Made by a program: the position numbers and the translations under genes
The notes under the pieces: model-generated
The model's database searches: none
What the model was told of the DNA's origin: nothing
What the model saw: only the letters and a program-made list of their open reading frames with translations
Assembly: GCA_963763755.1 (NCBI GenBank)
Contig: CAVXQE010000005.1
Span: forward strand, 58,084 to 122,083
Length of the DNA stretch: 64,000 bases
Reading direction: 5' to 3'
From: Gaiellasilicea sp963763755
GTDB taxonomy: Bacteria; Actinomycetota; Thermoleophilia; Gaiellales; Gaiellaceae
Shown here: piece by piece, positions 26,505 through 35,150 of the stretch
How positions within the stretch are numbered: the first letter of the stretch is position 1
Layout: the number at the start of each line of letters is the position of its first letter

Positions 26505-26860
26505 TTGGCGATCGACCACATCCAGCTCGCCGCCCCTCCCGGCTGCGAGGAGGCCGCGCGCCGCTTCTTCGGCGAGCTGCTCGGACTGGAGGAGATCCCG
26601 AAGCCGGAGCCGATCCGCGCGCGCGGCGGCGTCTGGTTCCGCGTCGGGGCGCACGAGCTCCACATCGGCGTCGAGCAGGAGTTCGCGCCGGCGCGGAAGG
26701 CGCACCCGGCGCTTCCGGGCGGAGGACTACGAGCGAGCTGCGGGAGCGGCTGCTGGCCGGCGGCGTCGAGGTCACCGACGACGACGCGATCCCCGGTGTC
26801 CGCCGCTGCTTCGTCGCCGATCCGTGGGGCAACCGGATCGAGCTGATCTCAGCCGAATAG
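26505..26860 (+). CDS. VOC / glyoxalase-like protein (frameshifted)
   Basis: A small vicinal-oxygen-chelate protein of about 118 residues: IDHIQLAAPPGCEEAARRFF, FGELLGLEEIPKPEPI, GGVWFRVGAHELHIGVE, and finally VRRCFVADPWGNRIELI. Metal ligands typical of glyoxalase folds (the first His, Glu in the central strand and Glu near the end) are visible. Two compensating breaks at about 26715 and 26735 shift the middle (RAEDYERLRERLLAGGVEV region) out of frame. Start is probably TTG at 26505. It overlaps the convergent ankyrin gene by 12 bases. Substrate unknown. Confidence 0.72.
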
Positions 26861-27488
26861 GTCGCGGGTGCCGTCGCCCGCCAGCTGCGCGGGCGTCTTG
26901 CCGTCGTCGCTCGCGAGCGACGGGTCGGCGCCGGCGGCGAGCAGCGCCTCGGCGCTCTCGCGGTCGTCGTTCTGAGCAGCCGAGTGCAACGGCGTGAAGC
27001 CGCCGTCCTGGGCAGCGTTCGGATCGGCGCCGGCCTCGAGCAGCAGCTTCACGATCGCGGAGTGGCGAGCCCGCGGCGGCGCTGTGCAGCGGCGTCACGC
27101 GGATGCTCTCGTTGCGCGCGACGACCTCGACCTCCGCCCCACGCTCGAGCAGGAGCCGGGCGGCATCCTCCTGGCCGAAGAACGCGGCGTAGTGCAGCGG
27201 CGTGAAGCCGTCGGCCGACCAGTTGCGCGCGAGCTCGGGCTCGGCGTCGATCAGCTCCTCCATCCCGCGCGTGCGCCCGGTGGCGGCTGCGTCGAAGACG
27301 TCGAGCGCGCGGGTTCGCGTTCGAGCAGGCGCTCGGCGAGGTCGGCGCTTCCCGTTGTAGAGCGCGTGCAGCACCGGCGAGAGCCCCGCCTCGTTTCGCT
27401 TCTCCGCGAGCTCCGGCCTGCCGTCGACCAGCTCCTGCACGGCGTCCTCGTCGCCGGCGGCGATCGCCTCGAACAGCTGCTCGCTCAC
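26849..27488 (-). CDS. Ankyrin-repeat protein (frameshifted)
   Basis: About 213 residues with ankyrin repeats: QLFEAIAAGDEDAVQELVDG, DGFTPLHYAAFFGQEDAARL, VTPLHSAAA and GGFTPLHSAAQNDDRESAEA. Three single-base breaks are inferred: near 27335 and 27310 (restoring KADLAERLLEREPARLDVF) and near 27065 (restoring VKLLLEAGADPNAAQDGG). Ankyrin proteins in bacteria mediate protein-protein contacts; no partner is evident. The density of indels, with every repeat still perfect, points to assembly error rather than decay. Confidence 0.75.
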
Positions 27489-27497
27489 GGCCTGACT

Positions 27498-28326
27498 CTA
27501 CGCACGCAGGATGGGCCTCGTCAGGCACGTCGGGCCGCCGTCGCCCTTGCGGGAGATCTCGTCGCCCTTGTAGGTGACGACCTCCACCCCGGCCGCCTCC
27601 ATCCGCCGGCGCGTCTCGTCGTTCCCCTCGAGCGCGAGCGCGCGCCGGGGGCCGAGCGCGAGGACGTTCGGGCCCATCGTCTCGAACTCCTCGTCCGGCA
27701 CCTCGACGATCTCGATCCCGCGCTCGTGCAGCAGCTCGACGCAGCCGGACGGGGGCGAGCCGCGGGTAGACGAGCGCGAGATCGTCGTCGAGCGGCGAGA
27801 TCAGGCTCATCAGGTGCATCACCTCGGCGCGGCCGTTCCAGTGCGGCAGGTCGTAGGAGAGCACCTTGGCGTCGGGGAAGGCCTGCGCGAGCTGCTCGAC
27901 GCCTTCGGCGTTCGTCCGGTAGCCGCGCCCGACGAGGAGCGTCTTCGGATCGAGCCAGAGCGTGTCGCCGCCGTCGATCGTCCCGGGCCCCTCGATCACG
28001 CTCACGATCGGAACGCCGGCGCGCTCGAGGTCGGCCTCCAGCGCGAGCGGCTCGCCGAGGCGCCCGTCCTTGCCCGGGCGGAGGAGCACTGCGCCCTCCT
28101 CGCCGACGAGCACCGGGTCGTACGTGTAGATCGCGTCGGGGTTCCCGCGCTCGCCCTCGGCGACGATCACCTCCGCGCCCGCACGCTCGAGGATCTCTCG
28201 GAGAGCCTGGTGCTCGGCCGCCGCGGCGGCGACGTCGGGCTCGGCGCGCCAGCCGTACTCCTGCCAGCGCTCGGCGTCCGCCGGCTGCGGCGGGCGCACG
28301 AGCACCCGCCGAAGCGTCGCGGTCAT
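27498..28326 (-). CDS. Dimethylargininase / arginine deiminase-type amidohydrolase (one frameshift)
   Basis: The protein (about 275 residues) belongs to the amidinotransferase fold: RRVLVRPPQ at the start, NPDAIYTYDPVLVGEEGAVL, GTIDGGDTLWLDPKTLLVGR and LPHWNGRAEVMHLMSLISPL with the catalytic His. The C-terminus, in another frame, carries the nucleophile Cys in KGDGGPTCLTRPIL. Enzymes of this type hydrolyse dimethylarginine or arginine to citrulline. One break near 27755 separates the halves. The ATG at 28324-28326 is preferred; an in-frame ATG at 28348-28350 is also available. The gene is divergent from a PPOX gene. The exact substrate is not assigned. Confidence 0.82.
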
Positions 28327-28416
28327 CGAACGAGCGCCGTAGCTTGTCATGGGAGACAACGCTAGCTCAACGGGCGAGGCGTGGACTTCGCGTGCGTCTC
28401 GGCGCATCATCTCCGG

Positions 28417-29007
28417 ATGGGCATCTACCACGACGGCAACCGCAGCTTCCAGGATCGATTCGACACGCGGCGGCTGGCAGATCGGATCGAGGAGCGAATC
28501 GTGCACGACGCGATCGACGACGGCGACCGCGCGTTCATCGAGGCGCGCGACATGTTCTTCCTCGCCACGGTCGACGCGGACGGGGCGCCGCAGTGCTCCT
28601 ACAAGGGCGGCGAGCCGGGCTTCGTGCGCGTGCTCGACGAGCAGACGATCGCGTTCCCGAGCTTCGACGGCAACGGCATGTACCTCTCGCTCGGGAACAT
28701 CGCCGAGACGTCGCGCGTCGGCCTGCTCTTCATCGACTTCGAAGGGCAGAAGCGGCTGCGGCTGAACGGCATCGCCTCGATCGACCCGGACGACCCGCTC
28801 CTCGGCGAGTACCCGCGGGCGCAGTGCATCGTCCGCGTGCGCGCGACCGAGGTCTTCCCGAACTGCCCGCGCTACATCCACAAGCTGCAGCTCGTCGAGC
28901 GCTCGCGCTTCACGCCGCGCGCCGACTGCGAGCCGCCGGTGCCGGACTGGAAGCGCCGCGAGTGGGCTCGCGACGTGCTCCCCGCCGGCGATCCGGCGAA
29001 CGACTAG
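28417..29007 (+). CDS. Pyridoxamine 5'-phosphate oxidase-like flavoprotein
   Basis: From the ATG at 28417 the protein has about 196 residues of PPOX split-barrel type: RAFIEARDMFFLATVDADGA, PQCSYKGGEPGFVRVLD, IAFPSFDGNGMYLSLGNI, GLLFIDFEGQKRLRLNG and a C-terminal NCPRYIHKLQLVERS. This subgroup (HugZ/PNPOx-like) binds FMN and reduces or oxidises small molecules; substrate unknown. An in-frame start at 28381 has no support. It sits divergent from the dimethylargininase-like gene and is followed by the convergent TPR gene. Confidence 0.85.
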   Translation: MGIYHDGNRSFQDRFDTRRLADRIEERIVHDAIDDGDRAFIEARDMFFLATVDADGAPQCSYKGGEPGFVRVLDEQTIAFPSFDGNGMYLSLGNIAETSRVGLLFIDFEGQKRLRLNGIASIDPDDPLLGEYPRAQCIVRVRATEVFPNCPRYIHKLQLVERSRFTPRADCEPPVPDWKRREWARDVLPAGDPAND

Positions 29008-29009
29008 GG

Positions 29010-29782
29010 TCAGCCGGCGCGACGCAGCTGCTGCGCGGTGCGGTCGTGCTCGACCGAGCCGGGCTCGAGCCGCTCGAGTGCGTCGTGCAGGTACGCCCTC
29101 GCCTGCTCTTCGTGGCCCTGGCCGCTTTCGAGCGTGCCCATGTTCGCGAGCACGCGGCCCGCGCCGTGGCTGTCGCCGAGCTCGGTCAGGAGCGCGACGG
29201 CCGTCTCGTAGGAGTCGAGCGCCCCGGCCTCGTCGCCCATCCGGGCCTGCGTCAGGCCGATTCCGTTGAGCGTCAGCGCCTCACGACGCCGGTCTCCGAG
29301 CGCGCGGAAGATCTCGAGCGCCTGGTGACCGACCTCCAGCGCCTGCTCGAACGTTCCTTCCTGGCGCAGGGCGGCTGCCTGCTCGTTGAGGCGCGTGGCC
29401 TCGCTCTGCGTGCGGGTAGTCGGCGAGGTCGCGACGAACGGTCCTCGCCTGCGACTCGACTGCGGTCACGGCTGAGCCGCCGGCGGCAACGACGCGCTTG
29501 GATCCTGCGGCAGCCCGCTCCGCCTGCGGTCGCGGCAGCCCGTCGCCCGGCCCGCGCGGCCGGCTCGGCGCGTCGACGAGCGCCGTCGCGCAGCCCTTGC
29601 CAGTCGATCCGGGCGATTCGAGACGACGCTGCGCGCGACGGCCGAGCGTCGCCGCCCGGCGGCGCGGCCGCGTCCGGCAGCCGCGGTGCCGGCCCGGCTC
29701 GCGTGCGGCGCAGCCTCGCGATCGCCGGGCGTCCTCCGAGCCCGAGCGCGGCGGCTCCCACGAGCCCGACGATGACGATCAC
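29010..29782 (-). CDS. TPR-repeat protein with N-terminal membrane helix (frameshifted)
   Basis: The start (GTG at 29780-29782) gives a membrane helix (VIVGLVGAAALGLGG) and an Arg/Ala-rich stretch. Further on the coding switches frame to VESQARTVRRDLADYP and then to SEATRLNEQAAALRQEGTFE, EALTLNGIGLTQARMGDEAG and SHGAGRVLANMGTLESGQGH, classical TPR units. Breaks lie near 29480 and 29415. TPR proteins act as scaffolds; this one would be membrane-anchored. Its start overlaps the stop of the tiny membrane protein gene (GTGA at 29779-29782), so the two are probably translated together. Confidence 0.65.
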
Positions 29783-29889
29783 GACGGTAGAAGGCTGAAG
29801 CCGATCGTGACGAGGAAGGCTCCCCAGAACACGCCGAACGCGGCGATCGCGGCAAGTCGTCGCTGATTGCGAGAGAGCTCTCGAGACAT
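29779..29889 (-). CDS. Tiny single-helix membrane protein (36 residues)
   Basis: ATG at 29887-29889 encodes 36 residues: a basic start (MSRELSRNQRRLA) and one membrane helix (AIAAFGVFWGAFLVTIGFSL). A strong GAAGGGGGG ribosome site lies just upstream, and the stop overlaps the next gene's GTG as GTGA. Signal for real translation is therefore better than for most short frames. Family unknown. It sits between the class V aminotransferase and the TPR gene. Confidence 0.65.
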   Translation of the reverse strand: MSRELSRNQRRLAAIAAFGVFWGAFLVTIGFSLLPS

Positions 29890-29918
29890 GGTCCCCCCTT
29901 CTCCGGACGCCGGGAAGG

Positions 29919-31094
29919 CTAGAGGATCAGGCGGCGGTTGCGCGCCAGCGCGGCGAGAACGGCGTCGACGTCGTCCTCCGTGTTGTAGAGATGAAGCGAG
30001 ATGCGAAGGTTCGAGTCGCGCTCGGACGCGACGATGTCGTCCTCGGCGAGCGCGGCCACGAACGCGGGCGCGTCGGTCGAGCGAACGCAGACGAGCGGGC
30101 CGAGCGGCGGCGTCGCAACCTTCGCGCCGAGCTCGTCCAGCCCGGCCATGAGGCGCGCGACGAGGCCGCGGACGTGCTCCTGGATCGCCGGCACGCCGAC
30201 CTCGCGGATCAGGCCCACCCCGGCGACGCCGGCGTAGATGTTCGGCACCGGCGGCGTCCCCGCGTCGAAGCGCCGCGCGCTCCGGTGGGGCCGGTAGCGC
30301 TCGATCTGCATGTCGAAGACGTTCTCGTCCGCGAACCAGCCCGTCTGCACCGGCACGAGCTCCTCGACGAGCCCCGGGCGCAGCGCCATGAACGCGAGCC
30401 CGGCCGAGGCGAGCAGGTACTTGACGGTGCCGCCGACGACGACGTCGCCCGCCTTCGCCGCCTCGAGCGGCAGCGCGCCGATCCCCTGGTAGCCGTCGAC
30501 GAGCATCAGCGCGCCGTGCTCGCGGGCGAGCCCGTAGATCGCCTCGACGTCGTGCACCGCACCCGTCCGGTAGGAGACGAACGTCGAGCAGACGAGCGCG
30601 GTCCGCTCGTCGATCGCAGCGGCGTACGCCTCGGGGTCGGGCTCGACCTGGACGACCTCGGCGCCGCGCAGCTCCTGGGCGTGGGCGATCTGCCCGATCG
30701 TCGGAAACTCGTTCGCGGAGATGACGATGCGGTTCCGCTCGCCCCTGAACTGAAGCGCGCTGACGAGCCCGCTGACCGCAGCCGAGACCGAGGTCTGGAT
30801 CGCGACATCGTCCGGCGAGGCGCCGAGGAGCCCCGCGAACGCCGTGCGCGCGGCCTCCGAGCGCTCGACCCAGTGCTCCCACTCCGCCCCGTTCTCGTCC
30901 CAGCCGTCGAGGTACTCCTCGTACGCGCCGCGGACGACGTCGGAGAGCGCGCCCTGCGAGCAGGAGTTGACGTAGACCTTGTCGCGGAAGACCGGGAACC
31001 GGCCGCGGATCGCCTCGCCAACCTGTCCGGATGGGACGGCCGGTGTCAGACTCGTCTCTGACACGGTGTCAGACTCGTCTCTGGCACCAGGCAT
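29919..31094 (-). CDS. Class V (PLP-dependent) aminotransferase
   Basis: About 391 residues of the class V aminotransferase / cysteine desulfurase / isopenicillin N epimerase-like superfamily: FPVFRDKVYVNSCSQGALSD at the start, RIVISANEFPTIGQ, ALMLVDGYQGIGALPLEAAK, and the PLP-binding Lys in VVVGGTVKYLLASAGLAFMA. The C-terminal small domain has NLRISLHLYNTEDDVDAVLA. Substrate unknown; the active-site Cys typical of desulfurases is not evident. The first ATG (31092-31094) comes right after the livF stop, so it is in the liv operon by position; residues 6-20 derive from a palindromic tandem repeat (31042-31087), so the true start could be different. Confidence 0.85.
   Translation of the reverse strand: MPGARDESDTVSETSLTPAVPSGQVGEAIRGRFPVFRDKVYVNSCSQGALSDVVRGAYEEYLDGWDENGAEWEHWVERSEAARTAFAGLLGASPDDVAIQTSVSAAVSGLVSALQFRGERNRIVISANEFPTIGQIAHAQELRGAEVVQVEPDPEAYAAAIDERTALVCSTFVSYRTGAVHDVEAIYGLAREHGALMLVDGYQGIGALPLEAAKAGDVVVGGTVKYLLASAGLAFMALRPGLVEELVPVQTGWFADENVFDMQIERYRPHRSARRFDAGTPPVPNIYAGVAGVGLIREVGVPAIQEHVRGLVARLMAGLDELGAKVATPPLGPLVCVRSTDAPAFVAALAEDDIVASERDSNLRISLHLYNTEDDVDAVLAALARNRRLIL
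31042..31087. repeat. Tandem 23-bp palindromic repeat at the start of the aminotransferase gene
   Basis: GGTGTCAGACTCGTCTCTGACAC (quoted in parts here: GGTGTCAGACTCGTC then TCTGACAC) occurs at 31042-31064 and again at 31065-31087 with one mismatch near the end. Each unit is an 8-bp inverted repeat GTGTCAGA-N6-TCTGACAC. It lies within the 5' coding part of the aminotransferase frame and resembles an inserted REP-type element. Confidence 0.7.
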
Positions 31095-31098
31095 GTCC

Positions 31099-31837
31099 TC
31101 AGCGGCCAAGGTACGCCTTCCGGAGATCCTCGTCCTCGAGCAGGTCGTTCGCCTTGCCCTTCGAGCACGACGCGGCCGGTCGAGAGCACGTAGCCGCGGT
31201 CGGCGATCGACAGGGCCATGTTCGCGTTCTGCTCGACGACGAGCATCGCGACACCGGACTCGTGCACCTGCTGGATGATCTCGAAGCTCCGCTCGACGAG
31301 GATCGGCGCGAGCCCCATCGACGGCTCGTCCATCAGCAGCAGCTTCGGCTGGCTCATCAGCGCGCGGCCCATCGCCACCATCTGCTGCTCGCCTCCGGAG
31401 AGCGTCCCCGCCAGCTGCGAGCGGCGCTCGTACACGAGCGGGAAGAGCGAGTAGACACGCTCGAAGTCGTCCTTGCGGCCCTTGCCGTCGCGGTTGCAGG
31501 TAGGCGCCCATCTCCAGGTTCTCGAGCACGGTCATCGGCCCGAAGAGCCGCCGGTTCTCGGGCACGATCGCCATCCCGCGCGCCGATCCGGTGGCTGGTC
31601 GAGCGCCCTGTCACGTCCTCGCCGTCGAAGCTCACGGTGCCCGTCTTCGGCCGCACGATCCCGAGGATCGTCTTCAGCGTCGTCGACTTCCCGGACGCGT
31701 TGCCGCCGAGCAGCGACACGAGCTCGCCCTCGCCGACCTCGAGCTCGACGTCCTGGAGGATGTGGATCAGGCCGTAGAAGGTGTTGATCCCGGAGAGGCT
31801 GGAGCAGCGGCTCGGGCGTCGTGACCTGCTCGCTCAC
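31099..31837 (-). CDS. livF: Branched-chain amino acid ABC transporter ATPase LivF (frameshifted)
   Basis: Walker A LLGGNASGKSTTLKTILG, signature TLSGGEQQMVAMGRALM, Walker B LLLMDEPSMGLAP and H-loop MLVVEQNANMAL identify LivF. The conserved MAIVPENRRLFGPMTVLENL lies in another frame. Four single-base breaks are inferred near 31805, 31580, 31495 and 31145; repairing the last gives the normal ending (LRKAYLGR) and a TGA at 31099-31101. The GTG start (31835-31837) overlaps the livG stop as GTGA. LivF and LivG form the ATPase heterodimer of the importer. Breaks lie in conserved segments, so assembly error is likely. Confidence 0.85.
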
Positions 31838-32638
31838 TTCCGCTCCGCCGCCTTCGTGCCGAGATACGCCTCGACGACGCGCGGGATCGGTCGCGACCGC
31901 GTCGAACGATCCCTCCGCGATCTTGACGCCGTGGTCGAGCGCGATCACGCGGTCCGAGATCCCCTCGACGACGTGCATGTCGTGCTCGATCACGAGGATC
32001 GTGTAGCCGCCGTCGGTGCGGAGCTTCGCGATCAGCTCGGTGATCTCGTGCGTCTCGACCGGGTTCATCCCGGCCGCAGGCTCGTCGAGGAGGAGCAGGC
32101 GCGGGTTGGTCGCGGTGGCGCGCGCGATCTCGAGCCGCCGCCGGTTCGCGTACGAGAGGCTGTAGGCCGGCTGGTCCCAGCGGTAGCCCATCAGCCGATC
32201 GCCGAAGAACGCGAGCCGCCTCTCGGCGAGCTCGCGGATCTCACGCTCCTCACGCCGCTGGCCGGGCGTCCGCAACATCGACCGGAAGACTCCGGCGCTG
32301 CGTGTGGCCGTACGCCGCCGCCATCACGTTCTCGCGCACGCGTCATGTTCAGGAACAGACGCAGCGTCTGGAAGGTGCGCGCGATCCCGCGCTGGGTGAT
32401 CTGATGCGGCTCGAGGCCGACGACGCTGCGCCCTTCGAAGAGGATGTCGCCGCGGTCGGGCTCGTAGATGCCGGTGACGAGGTTGAAGAGCGTCGTCTTG
32501 CCGGCGCCGTTCGGGCCGATCACGCTGACGATCTCGCCCTCGCGCACGTCGAGGTCGAGCCCGTCGATGACCGTGAGGCCGCCGAACGCCATCGAGACGT
32601 CGCGCAGCTCGAGCAGGCCTGAGCGCCGCGTCGCTCAC
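31834..32638 (-). CDS. livG: Branched-chain amino acid ABC transporter ATPase LivG (frameshifted)
   Basis: Walker A SVIGPNGAGKTTLFNLVTG, Q-loop RTFQTLRLF, signature LSYANRRRLEIARATA (LivG-type, unusual SYANRR in place of LSGGQ), Walker B LLLLDEPAAGMNP and H-loop LVIEHDMHVVEGISD are present. The long insertion typical of LivG lies in the middle. Breaks are inferred near 32618, between 32300 and 32350, and near 31890. The GTG start (32636-32638) overlaps the livM stop, and its stop overlaps livF. Operon order is livK-livH-livM-livG-livF. Confidence 0.86.
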
Positions 32639-34144
32639 ACGATCTCCACGCGCTTCTCGCCCGAGCAGTCCTTCCGGCCGCGGCGATCATGGCGGCGATC
32701 AGGAGCGCGCCGAGGACGACGAAGCGCGTCGGCTCCGGCCTCGCGAGCATGACGTTCTCCCAGACGAACGCGCCGAGGTAGAGCGTCGGCACGAGCAGCA
32801 CGAGCCGCGCCCGGCCGCGCAGCACCGTCAGCGTCAGCACGGCGGCGACCAGGCCGATGTACGAGACCGGCGTCACCCAGGATGCGAGATCGCCGGGCAC
32901 GACCACCCAGTTGTTCGCCCACTCGCCGAGCCGCCCGCCGCCGTTCGCCACTCCCGCCGTCCAGTTTCCGTCGATCGCCGCCGCGAGCGCGTGGAGCGAC
33001 GAAGCCGAGGACGAGCGTTCCCCCGAGCACGAACGCGAGCTGGCGCGAGAAGCGCAACGTCACCGATGAGCCCGAGCAGGACGATCGCGTAGAACAGGAA
33101 GTGAGAGTCGCCGGGCTCGCGCAGCAGCTTCGAGCGAGCACACTGATCCCGATCGCGCCGATGACGACGCCCGCCTGGCTGCCGGCGCCGCCGAGGATGA
33201 CCATCGTGTAGACGGTGATCAGCAGCGGGAACTCGAAGGTCTGCGGAAAGACGCTCCCGTTCAGCGCCGTCACGAGCGTTCCCGTCAGAGCGGCGGTCGC
33301 GGCCCCGAAGGCAAAGGCCATCAGCTTCAGCCAGTTGACCGGCATGCCCATCAGCTCCGCAGCCAGCGAATCCTCGCGCAGCGACCGCCACGCACGCCCC
33401 GTCCGGGATTCGTTCACGAACCGCAGCGCAATGAAGACGACGACGAAGACCGCGAGCGCGACGTAGAGGTAGCTGACGTTGAAGATGCCCTCGTGCGAGA
33501 CGGGCAACTCGTGGCCGAAGAGGGAGAGTGGCCGGACGTTGAGGATCCCGTTCGGGCCGCCGGCCAGGTTGTGGCCGAAGATGCTGTCGCTGTTGTTCGA
33601 GAACGTCAGGAAGATCTGGAAGAAGAAGAGCGTCACGATCGCCAGGTAGTCGCCGGAGAGGCGGCGCGAAGGTAACCCGACGAGCAGGCCGACGATGCCG
33701 CCGATGACGGCCGCGGCCGGGATCGTGACGAAGATCGGCAGGTGCAGGTCGTAGCGGTCGGCGCTGAGGATCGCGTAGGTGTAGGCGCCCACCCCGAAGA
33801 ACGCGACGTAGCCCAGGTCGAGCAGGCCGCCCCAGCCCACGGTGACGTTGAGCCCGAGCGCGAGCAGCATGAAGATCACCGTGTCGAAGGCGACGCGGCG
33901 CACGTAGCCGCTCTCGAAGAAGAGCGGCAGTGCCGCCACGATCGCGACGAACAGGATGAGCCAGGCCCACCAGGGCACGACCCGCAGGCGCGCTTCGAAG
34001 ACGCCCCAGCCGCCCACCACGGCCGCCGCGGCGCTCCTCCGAGCGGGCAACCCACTCGTCCTGCCCGATCCGCGGACCCGCAGTGGCCGAGGCGGCCGGC
34101 ACGGCCTCCTCGAGTCGCTCCAGGCGTCTCTCGTTCTCGTCCAC
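32635..34144 (-). CDS. livM: Branched-chain amino acid ABC transporter permease LivM, long form (frameshifted)
   Basis: The core has the LivM permease helices: VIFMLLALGLNVTVGWGGLL, GYVAFFGVGAYTYAILSADR, RRLSGDYLAIVTLFFFQIFL, the EAA-like loop TGRAWRSLREDSLAAELMGM and FLITVYTMVILGG. In this copy the protein is unusually long (about 500 residues): an N-terminal cytoplasmic extension (MDENERRLERLEEAVPAAS) and a C-terminal periplasmic/membrane extension (GEWANNWVVVPGDLASWVTP) before the usual end RPEGLLGEKRVE. Breaks are inferred near 34040, 33130, 33060, 33000 and 32670. GTG at 34142-34144 follows the livH stop directly. Confidence 0.83.
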
Positions 34145-35070
34145 TCAGACCTTCTTGATGTCCGGCTTGCCGAGCAAGCCCTTGCGGGCGGAAGAGCATG
34201 AAGAGGATCAGGATCACGAAGACGAGCAGGTCCGGACCAGCGCGTCGAGATGTAGCCCTGGGTGAAGGCCTCCGCGAAGCCGAGGATCAGCCCGCCGGCC
34301 ATCGCACCCGGGATCGAGCCGATCCCGCCGATCACGGCCGCCGTGAAGCCCTTCAGCCCGGCGAGGAAGCCGATCGCCACGTCGGTGGGCGCCCGGAGCG
34401 CGAACATCACGCCCGCCGCGCCCGCGAGCGCCGAGCCGAGCACGAACGCGAACACGATCACCCGGTCGACGTCGATGCCCATCATCGACGCGGCCTCGCG
34501 ATCGTAGGAGGTCGCGCGCATCGCCTTGCCGATGCGCGTCCTCGTCACGAGCAGCCAGAGCACGATCATCAGCGCGAACGCCGAGGCGATGATCACGATC
34601 CGGAGCAATGGCACGCGCACGTTGCCGATGTCGAAGCCGTTGAAGAAGAGCGCCCCGCCGGAGAGCGAGAAGGCGTCGTAGTCGCGCTGCTCGGAGCCGA
34701 ACATCAGCTGCATCGAGTATGCGAGGAAGAACGAGACGCCGAGCGCACTGATCAGCGGCGCGATCCGAGGGGCGTTGCGGAGCGGCCGGTAGGCGAAGCG
34801 CTCGATCACGACGCCGAGGACGGCGCAGCCGGCCATCGCCGCGAGCGTGATCAGCACCAGCAGCAACCAGGTCGGCACCATCGGATCAGTCGAGCCGCCC
34901 AGCAGCTTGAGCGCGCCGAAGCCGATGAACGAGCCGATCATGAACACGTCGCCGTGGGCGAAGTTGAGGAGCTTCAGGATCCCGTAGACGAGCGAGTAGC
35001 CGAGCGCGATCAGGGCGTAGACGCTGCCCAGCGTCAAGCCGTTGATCGTGAGCTGGATGAAGGTGTCCAC
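34145..35070 (-). CDS. livH: Branched-chain amino acid ABC transporter permease LivH (frameshifted near C-terminus)
   Basis: Starts with GTG at 35068-35070 (VDTFIQLTINGLTLGSVYAL) and shows the LivH signature LNFAHGDVFMIGSFIGF, the EAA region SYDREAASMMGIDVDRVIVF and GGIGSIPGAMAGGLILGFAE. Breaks near 34235 and 34190 separate the last helix (LVFVILILFMLFRPQGL) and the final LGKPDIKKV, after which a TGA abuts the livM start. It imports branched-chain or similar amino acids together with LivM. A strong hairpin lies just upstream, between livK and livH. Confidence 0.88.
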
Positions 35071-35103
35071 GGGTGCCGCGTGAGTCTATTCCCGTGCAAG
35101 CGA

Positions 35104-35129
35104 GCGGCCCGGCGGTATCGCCGGGCCGC
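35104..35129 (-). terminator. Intra-operon hairpin between livK and livH
   Basis: GCGGCCCGGCG-GTAT-CGCCGGGCCGC is a perfect 11-bp stem 21 bases after the livK stop and 34 bases before the livH start. Without a T-run it may be a partial terminator or an mRNA 3' shield; such structures commonly let the binding protein be made in excess over the membrane components. Confidence 0.55.
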
Positions 35130-35150
35130 CCGACTGCGTTGCCTAGCTCG

